64,000 nucleotides of DNA. Origin: UBA3941 sp002385665 (GTDB lineage Bacteria > Bacillota > Clostridia > Caldicoprobacterales > UBA3941). Positions within the stretch are counted from its first letter, which is position 1, and each line of letters opens with the position of its first letter. Both the position numbers and the translations under genes were made by a program. The notes under the pieces are model-generated. The model did not search any database. It was not told the DNA's origin and was given only the letters and a program-made list of their open reading frames with translations. Below, piece by piece: positions 9,602-17,107 of this stretch. The DNA lies in assembly GCA_050949255.1 (NCBI GenBank), contig JBMNFJ010000016.1, positions 868,001 to 932,000 on the forward strand, read 5' to 3'.

Positions 9602-10756
9602 TCAGCAGTAACGATAATTTATGCCGCGCCTTATTTCTTTATCCGCATTCAATACATCATCGATTTGGGGATCCTTAATGATTCTGTGGGATGCCATAGC
9701 CCTTTCTATTATTATTGGTATTTGGCTAAAAGCTAATCTTCCTTCTAGAAATAAATTAACTGCGACTTCATTTGCTGCATTGAGGGCTGTAGGCATAGTA
9801 CCGCCAATTTTCAATGCCTCATAAGCCAGAGACAGGCATGGAAAGGTGTCCAGATCAGGCTCTTCAAAAGTTAGGCTGCCTATCTTGGTAAGGTCCAATG
9901 TGTCTAGTTTGGTTCTAAACCTATTGGGATGTGTTAAGGCATAAAGAATGGGAATTCGCATGTCAGGAACCCCCATTTGTGCTATTACCGTACCATCTAT
10001 AAATTCAACCATAGAATGTACTACGCTTTGGGGGTGTATCACCACTTCTATGCTTTTCAAATCAACATTAAACATCCATTTTGCTTCTATAACTTCTAAA
10101 CCCTTGTTCATTAAGGTCGCAGAATCTATAGTTATCTTGTTCCCCATTTTCCAGTTGGGATGTCTTAATGCATCTTCCGGAGTTATATTCCTTAACATAT
10201 CCCTATCATATCCTCTAAAAGGCCCTCCGGAAGCTGTAAGGATAATCTTCCTTATCTCGTTAGGATTTTTACATCCCTGTATAGCTTGAAAAACAGCTGA
10301 ATGTTCGCTGTCAACGGGTATAACTCTGCCATTGAACTGCTTAACTAAATTGTTTATTATATGTCCACCCACTACCATTACTTCTTTATTGGCAAGAGCG
10401 ATGGTTTTACCAGCTCGTAAGGCTGCAATAGTTGGCTCTAGACCCGCAATGCCTACAATGGCCATAAGCACTACATCGATATCTGCCCTTGTTACCAATT
10501 CTGTAATTGCTTCCATACCGGCTTTAATCGCAATTTTCTTCCCAGACAACCTTTGGGACAATTTATGCGCCTGATTACGGTCAACAACGACGACTGTATC
10601 TGGCTGGTAGTTTTCAATCTGCAACTGAAGCAAATCAATGTTTTGGTGGACAACAAGAGCTTTTACTTCAAATTGATCAGGATAATCGCTAATTATATCC
10701 AAGGCTTGTGTGCCAATAGAGCCAGTTGATCCAATTATAGCTATACGTTTTACCAA
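9602..10756 (-). CDS. dxr: 1-deoxy-D-xylulose 5-phosphate reductoisomerase
   Basis: DXR makes 2-C-methyl-D-erythritol 4-phosphate with NADPH, the committed step of the MEP isoprenoid pathway that feeds undecaprenyl phosphate. The NADPH-binding loop GSTGSIGTQ is at residues 9-17, and the metal/substrate region is VPVDSEHSAVFQ. The loop GGPFRG and NATLMNKG-like helix IDSATLMNKGLEVIEA are present, as is the C-terminal ALNAANEVAV domain. A GGGAGG sequence nine bases before the TTG at 10756 makes that the likely start (MVKRIAIIGS); an ATG pair seven codons earlier is less well placed. Its product feeds the pathway that supplies UppS upstream in the same cluster. Confidence 0.96.
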   Translation of the reverse strand: MVKRIAIIGSTGSIGTQALDIISDYPDQFEVKALVVHQNIDLLQLQIENYQPDTVVVVDRNQAHKLSQRLSGKKIAIKAGMEAITELVTRADIDVVLMAIVGIAGLEPTIAALRAGKTIALANKEVMVVGGHIINNLVKQFNGRVIPVDSEHSAVFQAIQGCKNPNEIRKIILTASGGPFRGYDRDMLRNITPEDALRHPNWKMGNKITIDSATLMNKGLEVIEAKWMFNVDLKSIEVVIHPQSVVHSMVEFIDGTVIAQMGVPDMRIPILYALTHPNRFRTKLDTLDLTKIGSLTFEEPDLDTFPCLSLAYEALKIGGTMPTALNAANEVAVNLFLEGRLAFSQIPIIIERAMASHRIIKDPQIDDVLNADKEIRRGINYRYC

Positions 10757-10906
10757 ATAAATACATCCTCCCATCATTTAACTACTGCATCCCAGATACT
10801 ATTATAGTTGAACTGCAAACAAAACTATTACTGCGATAGTTAACCATGTAATAATTCTTATATAACATAGCTCAACTTAACTTTGGGATGGTGATCGGAC
10901 ATGGTA

Positions 10907-11716
10907 TCACGGAGACAAAAATATTAGATAGTAGATATAAATAGTCGGTAATGTAAAGAGCAAGCTATCAAATCTATCCAATAGTCCTCCATGTCCTGGG
11001 AGTATCTTACCAAAATCCTTAACACCACAAAACCGCTTTATGGAGGATGCTGATAGATCCCCCAATTGGGATAGCACCCCTCCTATAAATCCCATTAAAG
11101 CAAAATGATACATGGATATCCCGAATTTCTGGGTATGGTTTAATATAAGTCCATATAGAATACCTACTAGTATACCCCCAAAAAGCCCACCTAAACCGCC
11201 CTCAACTGTTTTATTAGGACTTACAGTTGGACAGAGCTTTCTTTTACCAAAAGCCATTCCTACAAAGTAAGCAAATGTGTCAGTCGACCAAGTTATAAAG
11301 AAAGCTAATATAAGTAAACTCATACCGTAAGGCTCCGAATTAAATGCCAGCGGTATGAGAAAGAAAATCATCATACCTGGGTATAAGGTAGCAAATACCG
11401 TTGCGAATATATCCACAATGGAAATCCTTTTAGTAAATATCGGTATAATCAAACCGACCAGAACTAATAAGGTTAATGATACTACTATATTATATTTATA
11501 ACTAATAAGATAAAAGCAAAACAGAATTAGAATATATATATAACCTAACCAAGTTAAGGGTTTGCATCCTTTTTTTATAAAGGCATGGTAAAACTCGTGC
11601 ATTAAAATAAGAGCCATTATAAGAACCGAAACCTTAAAAAACCAACCGCCTATATAGAGCATAAAAAAAATATAGATAATACCAAGAGCAGCGCTGATGA
11701 CCCTTTGAATTAACAC
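10907..11716 (-). CDS. cdsA: Phosphatidate cytidylyltransferase
   Basis: CdsA makes CDP-diacylglycerol from phosphatidate and CTP, the branch point for membrane phospholipids. The 269-residue protein is almost entirely hydrophobic, with about eight membrane helices. It carries the CdsA signature near the C-terminus (SASSIKRFCGVKDFGKILPG, then HGGLLDRFDSLLF), with the conserved acidic residues intact. It starts three bases after the uppS stop, so the two are one transcript. The 129 bases between cdsA and dxr hold no gene; there is a TATAAT hexamer near dxr but no convincing -35 partner. Confidence 0.95.
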   Translation of the reverse strand: MLIQRVISAALGIIYIFFMLYIGGWFFKVSVLIMALILMHEFYHAFIKKGCKPLTWLGYIYILILFCFYLISYKYNIVVSLTLLVLVGLIIPIFTKRISIVDIFATVFATLYPGMMIFFLIPLAFNSEPYGMSLLILAFFITWSTDTFAYFVGMAFGKRKLCPTVSPNKTVEGGLGGLFGGILVGILYGLILNHTQKFGISMYHFALMGFIGGVLSQLGDLSASSIKRFCGVKDFGKILPGHGGLLDRFDSLLFTLPTIYIYYLIFLSP

Positions 11717-11718
11717 TT

Positions 11719-12519
11719 CTAGTTTTCCCCCTTTTCTATCACACCTCCATACCGGCGTTGACGGTTTTGAAAATCATAAATAGCATTCAGATAATGTTTC
11801 ACATTAAAATCTGGCCAATAGAGGGTGGCATCGGAGAACCAGAGTTCTGTGTATGCAATCTGATATAGCAAAAAATTGCTAACCCTTTTATCTCCACCAG
11901 TTCTAATTAACAGATCAGGATCTGGGATACCGCCGGTGTAAAGGTGGTTAGAAACTAAATCTTCATCGATATCACTAATATTCAATTCGTTATTGGCTAC
12001 CTTACGCGATATTTCCCGTATAGCTGTAACAATCTCAAGCCTACCTCCATAGTTCAATGCAACATTGACCTGCAAACCGGTATTGGCAGAAGTGGTGTTT
12101 ATGGATTTTTGTATTTCTTCATAGGCAATCTCTGGTAGGGAGGCAATATTACCGATTGTCACAATTTTTATATTGTTCCTGTGCAATTCATCCAATTCCC
12201 GTCGGAGATACTCCACCAGTAAAGACATAATTGCCTTGATCTCCTCTTTTGGTCTCTTCCAGTTTTCAGTTGAAAAGGCGTAGAGGGTCAGGTATTGAAT
12301 GCCTAATTCTGCGCTGGCCTTAATTATCTCCCTTATCTTCTCGACTCCCTGACGGTGACCTGCTGCCCTCGGAAGTCCCTTTCTTTCTGCCCAACGGCCA
12401 TTTCCATCCATAATAATAGAAACATGCCTGGGCAGAGGCCTGCTTCTAATTAAATCCATAGTGACTTTATTATGTTCTTTAAATGTTTTTCTTTGTCTGA
12501 TTCTATTAAGAAAATTCAT
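11719..12519 (-). CDS. uppS: Undecaprenyl diphosphate synthase (isoprenyl transferase)
   Basis: This cis-prenyltransferase builds undecaprenyl diphosphate, the lipid carrier for peptidoglycan and wall polymers. The 266 residues include the catalytic block HVSIIMDGNGRWAERKG (Asp38) and the RAAGHRQG phosphate-binding turn. YLTLYAFSTENWKRP follows, and the C-terminal part has RTGGDKRVSNFLLYQIAYTELWF. In the last block most relatives read RTGGE.RISNF, so GDK is a slightly unusual spelling. It follows a small PASTA-like gene after an 80-base gap that contains a large stem-loop. Confidence 0.96.
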   Translation of the reverse strand: MNFLNRIRQRKTFKEHNKVTMDLIRSRPLPRHVSIIMDGNGRWAERKGLPRAAGHRQGVEKIREIIKASAELGIQYLTLYAFSTENWKRPKEEIKAIMSLLVEYLRRELDELHRNNIKIVTIGNIASLPEIAYEEIQKSINTTSANTGLQVNVALNYGGRLEIVTAIREISRKVANNELNISDIDEDLVSNHLYTGGIPDPDLLIRTGGDKRVSNFLLYQIAYTELWFSDATLYWPDFNVKHYLNAIYDFQNRQRRYGGVIEKGEN

Positions 12520-12565
12520 TTTTTAACCCTTCCCAAAGGATAATCATTACTGGTAAATCAGGATC

Positions 12566-12608
12566 CCTCTTTAAGGCAAACATTTGTCTTGAGTTTGCCT
12601 TAAAGAGG
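12566..12608 (-). other. Perfect 15-bp stem-loop at the end of the small gene before uppS
   Basis: CCTCTTTAAGGCAAA (12566-12580) pairs perfectly with TTTGCCTTAAAGAGG (12594-12608) around a 13-base loop. One arm includes the last codons and stop codon of the 12600-12830 gene. Neither strand has a T-run directly after the stem, so it is not a standard intrinsic terminator; an mRNA-stabilising, processing or attenuating element is more likely. It stands between frr/PASTA-like and uppS/cdsA and could set their relative expression. Confidence 0.6.
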
Positions 12609-12830
12609 TGAATTAGGTCTTTCATTAAAGTTAAAAACCACTAACTCTATAGACTTACCAGGCACAATCTTCTGTCTCACAATCCGTTTAGTTCCAAAAT
12701 TTTTGGCTTTTTTATGAAAGTCATCAGGTATAGTATATTCATTGATAACTATATTTAATGACCCATGATGATGTTTTAGAATAGCCAATCCCTTGTCCAG
12801 TTCTTGACCTACCAAATCAGGAAATTTCAC
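12600..12830 (-). CDS. Small PASTA-like protein, function unknown
   Basis: This is a 76-residue protein with no signal peptide or membrane helix. The pattern FPDLVGQELDKGLAIL near the start, followed about 40 residues later by KRIVRQKIVPGKSIELVVF, matches the layout of a single PASTA domain (PDLVG...A...L, then VIxQ..PG..V.LVV). PASTA domains normally bind peptidoglycan stems outside the cell on PBPs and PrkC-type kinases; a free cytosolic one has no obvious ligand. It begins one base after the frr stop, so it is certainly co-transcribed with frr, and uppS follows. The PASTA assignment rests on pattern only. Confidence 0.75.
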   Translation of the reverse strand: MKFPDLVGQELDKGLAILKHHHGSLNIVINEYTIPDDFHKKAKNFGTKRIVRQKIVPGKSIELVVFNFNERPNSPL

Positions 12831-13388
12831 CTATACCTCCATAATCTCTTCTTCTTTGGCTTCAATGATTTTATCTATTTTCTCTATATATTCGTCGGTA
12901 ATTTCCTGGATCCTATTCTCAGCCAGTTTTAATTCGTCTTCGGAATACTCGGAGTTCTTTTTCATCTTCTTGATCTGGTCATTTGAATTACGTCTGACCA
13001 TTCTGATTGCTACTTTTGCTTCTTCACCCATTTTATGGGCGATCTTAACCAGTTCTTTCCTCCGTTCCTCAGTTAACTCCGGAAATACCAAACGTATAAC
13101 CTTACCATCATTGTTGGGTGTAATGCCTAAATCAGATTTCATTATTTCCTTTTCTATGGCTGGAATCATTTTAGCCTCCCAAGGTGCTATGACCAACAAT
13201 CTAGGTTCAGGAACGGAAATATTGCCTACTTGATTTAATGGGGTAGAAACTCCGTAATAATCCACCATAATTCTGTCCAATAATTGGGGATTGGCTCTGC
13301 CTGCACGGAGGCTTCCTAATTCTCTGTTTAGATTTGATATGGTTTTATCCATCGTCTCCCTAGTTTGATTATAAAGTCCCTCAAGCAC
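12831..13388 (-). CDS. frr: Ribosome recycling factor
   Basis: RRF splits post-termination ribosomes together with EF-G. The 185 residues match the family length, with the three-helix bundle and the hallmark segments [20 protein letters not shown] and [38 protein letters not shown] follows, then a Lys/Glu-rich final helix. It starts two bases after the pyrH stop behind a GGAGGT-type ribosome-binding sequence. The order pyrH-frr-uppS-cdsA is conserved across Firmicutes. Confidence 0.97.
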   Translation of the reverse strand: MLEGLYNQTRETMDKTISNLNRELGSLRAGRANPQLLDRIMVDYYGVSTPLNQVGNISVPEPRLLVIAPWEAKMIPAIEKEIMKSDLGITPNNDGKVIRLVFPELTEERRKELVKIAHKMGEEAKVAIRMVRRNSNDQIKKMKKNSEYSEDELKLAENRIQEITDEYIEKIDKIIEAKEEEIMEV

Positions 13389-13390
13389 TG

Positions 13391-14137
<747 letters not shown>

Positions 14138-14265
14138 CTACGTCTTTTTCCTTTTTCCTCTTTTTAATTAGGGCTTTAATCATATTACGAATACTGTTAA
14201 TGCCAAATCAGAAACGTTATTTTATTAATCGGTATAACAGGATAGACTTTACCATGTATATTTCA

Positions 14266-14293
14266 TAAAAAAAGAGAACACAGATGTGTTCTT
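14266..14293 (-). terminator. Intrinsic terminator after tsf
   Basis: GAACAC (14276-14281) and GTGTTC (14286-14291) form a stem extended by flanking A-T and G-T pairs, with a four-base loop. On the minus strand it is followed by TCTTTTTTT. It starts a few bases past the tsf stop and marks the end of the rpsB-tsf unit. The following 140 bases up to pyrH are AT-rich and presumably hold a pyrH promoter, but I could not pick a convincing one. Confidence 0.8.
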
Positions 14294-14295
14294 CG

Positions 14296-14943
14296 TTAGC
14301 CTCGTACTTGGCTCATTACCTCGTCAGCAAAGTCATCTTGTCTCTTTTCTAAACCTTCACCCTTTTCAAAACGAACAAATCTACGCACGCTCATATTTTC
14401 CCCGATGGTAGCAATCTGTTCGTTTAGCACATCCTGAACTGTCTTGTCTGGATCCTTAACAAAAGGCTGTTCCATAAGGCATATTTCCTTTATATATTTC
14501 TCAATTCTTCCAGCAACCATTCTATCAGCAATCTTCTCAGGTTTCCCTTCATTTATTGCTTGAGCCCTTAGAATCTCTTTCTCTTTTTCCAGAATCTCTT
14601 GGGGAATCTGGTCCCGTGAAACATATTGAGGATTAGTAGCCGCTATATGCATAGCGATGTCCCTGACAAAAGTCTTAAACTCGTCAGTCTTGGCTACGAA
14701 ATCCGTCTCGCAATTAACTTCAACCAGAACACCAATTCTTCCTCCGCCATGTATATAGGAATCTACTATTCCTTCAGCTGCTATCCTACCAGCCTTTTTT
14801 GCTGCAGATGCTAGCCCTCTTTCCCGCAATAACTCAATGGCTTTTTCCATATCCCCATTTGAATCTTGGAGAGCTCTTTTACAATCCATCATTCCAACTC
14901 CGGTACGTTCCCTGAGTTCTTTTACCATTGAAGCTGTAATCAT
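14296..14943 (-). CDS. tsf: Elongation factor Ts
   Basis: EF-Ts is the nucleotide-exchange factor for EF-Tu. The 215-residue protein has the UBA-like N-terminus with [16 protein letters not shown] and the core [20 protein letters not shown] near residues 70-90. It carries the short single-core form typical of Clostridia and Thermotoga rather than the longer E. coli form. A GGGAGGAATGCTAC ribosome-binding context precedes the ATG. It is read with rpsB, but a 281-base spacer containing a stem-loop at 15190-15215 lies between them. Confidence 0.97.
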   Translation of the reverse strand: MITASMVKELRERTGVGMMDCKRALQDSNGDMEKAIELLRERGLASAAKKAGRIAAEGIVDSYIHGGGRIGVLVEVNCETDFVAKTDEFKTFVRDIAMHIAATNPQYVSRDQIPQEILEKEKEILRAQAINEGKPEKIADRMVAGRIEKYIKEICLMEQPFVKDPDKTVQDVLNEQIATIGENMSVRRFVRFEKGEGLEKRQDDFADEVMSQVRG

Positions 14944-15182
14944 GTAGCATTCCTCCCTTAATTCTAACTTCTTATTGTAATAACTATTTATTCTTTGTTA
15001 TTGATATTGCAAGTACCTTTTCTAATGTTTTTAAACATAAAACAACACAACTTAAACATTCTAAAGCCATTTATTTATTCTTTAGTAACAGCTAATGATA
15101 TGTATGATGGCAATTAAGCCTCATTTCAATAAATGATCGCTATTGACTGAAACTTATTACATTTTCCAATGCTTCATATTAA

Positions 15183-15216
15183 CAATTAAGGGAAGAACGG
15201 ATAACCTTTCTTCCCC
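15183..15216 (-). terminator. Attenuator-like stem-loop between rpsB and tsf
   Basis: GGGAAGAA (15190-15197) pairs with TTCTTCCC (15208-15215) around a ten-base loop, and the minus strand continues TTAATTGTTAAT. The T-run is broken, so termination is probably partial, which would lower tsf relative to rpsB. The rest of the 281-base rpsB-tsf spacer is AT-rich, and I see nothing else in it apart from the tsf ribosome-binding site. Confidence 0.5.
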
Positions 15217-15224
15217 CTTATTCA

Positions 15225-15938
15225 TTATTGCTCCTCATTCACATCGGTTAACTGTTCGCCTTGGCGTCCTTCCAAGACTGCATCCGCAATTTTAGAAGTA
15301 ATCAGTTTAACGGCACGAATTGCATCATCGTTTCCAGGGATAACATAATCAACTTCATCCGGATCACAATTGGTATCAACAATTGCAATAATGGGTATAC
15401 CCAGTTTACGAGCCTCAGCTATGGCAATTCTTTCCTTTCTTGGATCAACTACATAGATTGCTGCAGGGAGCCTTTTCATCCCTTTTATCCCGCCAAGATT
15501 TCTTTCTAGTTTATCCCTTTCTAACCGAAGTTTGATGACTTCTTTTTTAGGAAGGATATCAAATGATCCGTCTTCTTCCATTTGGTTTAAGCGATGGAGT
15601 TCATCAATCCTCGTGCGGATGGTCTTAAAGTTGGTGAGCATGCCCCCCAGCCATCTCTGATTTACGTAAAACATACCACATCTTTGAGCTTCGTATTCAA
15701 TGGCCTCCTGAGCTTGCTTCTTGGTTCCAACAAACAAGATCTCTTTTCCTTCCGCAGCTAAATCCCTAATAAAATTATAGGCTTCCTCCATCTTACGAAC
15801 TGTCTTTTGAAGATCAACAATATAAATACCGTTTCTCTCGGTAAAAATATATGTCGCCATCTTGGGATTCCATCGACGGGTTTGATGTCCAAAATGGACA
15901 CCGGCTTCCAGTAATTCCTTCATGCTGACTACTGCCAC
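15225..15938 (-). CDS. rpsB: 30S ribosomal protein S2
   Basis: S2 is a 30S subunit protein needed for S1/SD-region function. The canonical N-terminus is [28 protein letters not shown] set the start at the GTG at 15938, nine bases after AGGAGG; the ATG two codons earlier is only three bases from it. [36 protein letters not shown] and the [23 protein letters not shown] segment are present. It has its own strong promoter inside the end of the motility operon. Confidence 0.97.
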   Translation of the reverse strand: MAVVSMKELLEAGVHFGHQTRRWNPKMATYIFTERNGIYIVDLQKTVRKMEEAYNFIRDLAAEGKEILFVGTKKQAQEAIEYEAQRCGMFYVNQRWLGGMLTNFKTIRTRIDELHRLNQMEEDGSFDILPKKEVIKLRLERDKLERNLGGIKGMKRLPAAIYVVDPRKERIAIAEARKLGIPIIAIVDTNCDPDEVDYVIPGNDDAIRAVKLITSKIADAVLEGRQGEQLTDVNEEQ

Positions 15939-16042
15939 TTTCATTCACCTCCTCAGTTATTCCTCCCCTTTCTTCATTCGAAAAAACTACCTCTACAAGG
16001 CACTGGTTTTTCCGTCAAAAAGGGTGTGTTTTCACCGTCAGT

Positions 16043-16071
16043 AGTATAGCATAACCAAACCTAATTTTCAA
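16043..16071 (-). promoter_or_regulatory. Sigma-A promoter of rpsB
   Basis: On the minus strand TTGAAA (16066-16071) and TATACT (16043-16048) are separated by exactly 17 bases, an excellent sigma-A match. The -35 box overlaps the stop codon of the last gene of the motility superoperon. The leader of about 95 bases before rpsB contains a short GGTG/CACC hairpin followed by CTTTTTG, possibly part of an S2 autoregulatory leader; that last point is only a guess. Confidence 0.8.
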
Positions 16072-16295
16072 GGACTATTTTCCTTTAATTGTTTTTCTTC
16101 AATGGAGTCCTTATATACGCCCTCATAGGGATCAATAAGGCCGATCTCCCTAGCCCTTTGTATTACAATCTCATCAGGTATCCTATCAATATCAATTGTA
16201 GGATTGGATTTAGTTATGTCGTTAATGATAAAAAAGCTTAAGACCATACCAAGGCCGATCCCAATAAAAAAGGCGGATAATGTAAAACCTCTCAT
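16068..16295 (-). CDS. Small single-pass membrane protein, unknown
   Basis: This 75-residue protein has one N-terminal membrane helix (TLSAFFIGIGLGMVLSFFII, about residues 4-24) and then a polar tail with RIPDEIVIQRAREIGLIDPYEGV. The 'IIxRAxELGxxxP' style tail resembles short proteins sometimes annotated as MltG-like or LysM-like in Clostridia, but the catalytic domain is absent, so no enzymatic role can be claimed. A good AGGAG site lies eight bases before the ATG. It is the last gene of the motility superoperon, 11 bases after the DUF6115-type gene, and its stop lies inside the rpsB -35 box. Confidence 0.75.
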   Translation of the reverse strand: MRGFTLSAFFIGIGLGMVLSFFIINDITKSNPTIDIDRIPDEIVIQRAREIGLIDPYEGVYKDSIEEKQLKENSP

Positions 16296-16306
16296 CGTCC
16301 ATACTC

Positions 16307-16768
16307 CTATCCTTTATAAAGCTTTAAAACCAGCATTATCTCCCCTTTACCAATCCCCAACTCTTTTGCTATTTCCTCTATGGAAAACCCCTGATCTATA
16401 AGGCTTGTAATTTGGTGATATTTCTGTCTTTCAGAGTCCAGAACCCTTAAACCTTCTACTTTATCCTGACTTTCGTACTCCGATTTCTCTATAGTACTTT
16501 GCTGATCTATTGTTTCCAATACGGGATCATATCTATCATCTTTAGTTGTAATGGGGGTGGACTCTGCACTATCCCTATCTCTATAATGATAGATCATTTC
16601 ATTCATTATCTCCTCTAAGGATTCATACAGCTCATAAAGACTGTTTTCCTTTTCGATCATCCTGGCTTCCCGCATTCGCATCTCATCTCTGTCTCGTTTC
16701 ATCATCCACAAACCAATTGATAGAAAAAACAAACCACCCCATAGTAAGATATAGAAACTTTTACCCAT
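16307..16768 (-). CDS. Membrane-anchored coiled-coil/HTH protein (SwrB-position, DUF6115-like)
   Basis: The 153-residue protein has an N-terminal membrane helix (SFYILLWGGLFFLSIGLWMM) and a charged helical segment to about residue 55. A low-complexity linker follows, then a C-terminal helix-turn-helix (GFSIEEIAKELGIGKGEIMLVL) near residues 122-147. It occupies the same place between sigD and rpsB as swrB in Bacillus, whose product is also a single-pass membrane protein activating the flagellar export apparatus. Sequence likeness to SwrB beyond layout is not evident to me. The HTH at the end of a membrane anchor is the DUF6115 arrangement. Confidence 0.7.
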   Translation of the reverse strand: MGKSFYILLWGGLFFLSIGLWMMKRDRDEMRMREARMIEKENSLYELYESLEEIMNEMIYHYRDRDSAESTPITTKDDRYDPVLETIDQQSTIEKSEYESQDKVEGLRVLDSERQKYHQITSLIDQGFSIEEIAKELGIGKGEIMLVLKLYKG

Positions 16769-16776
16769 AAGTCACC

Positions 16777-17097
16777 TCATATAATGATATCTATAAATGC
16801 CCCTTTATCGCCATCTGCTAATAAACTATCCTTTTTATCTCCGTTACTAGTTGTTCTTTTTCTATTCTTACGAGGAGTATTCCCTGTATTTGTCTTATTG
16901 GCATCATCCCTTTTAATAGTGTTATATTTAGATGCTTGGGGAGAACTAACTTCACGTTGGGATTGTAATGCCATCTTCTGAGTTTCGACCGCAATTCCAA
17001 ATTGATTGTTTACAATCTGGCCATCTCTATTTAATTCCTTTATATATTGGTCAGATCTCTGTATTGCAACTTGCATATCAACGGGTCTGATCGACAT
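16777..17097 (-). CDS. Conserved hypothetical protein of the motility operon
   Basis: This 106-residue hydrophilic protein starts MSIRPVDMQVAIQRSDQYIKEL and continues with a basic, Asn/Lys/Thr-rich, probably disordered middle. It ends in the short hydrophobic tail GAFIDIII. Similar small proteins beginning MSIRP.DMQ occur in clostridial flagellar operons just after fapA (from memory, not searched). An AGGAGG site precedes the ATG. The conserved ends with a variable middle suggest a small adaptor or chaperone-like binder, but no function can be assigned. Confidence 0.7.
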   Translation of the reverse strand: MSIRPVDMQVAIQRSDQYIKELNRDGQIVNNQFGIAVETQKMALQSQREVSSPQASKYNTIKRDDANKTNTGNTPRKNRKRTTSNGDKKDSLLADGDKGAFIDIII

Positions 17098-17107
17098 AAA
17101 ACCCCTC

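Noticed and set aside
10778..10906. TATAAT near dxr as a possible internal promoter
   Set aside because: No acceptable -35 hexamer lies 16-18 bases upstream, so a promoter cannot be supported.
16818..17000. Second minus-strand frame inside the MSIRP protein gene
   Set aside because: It overlaps the better-supported frame out of phase, lacks a ribosome-binding site and has no conserved pattern.
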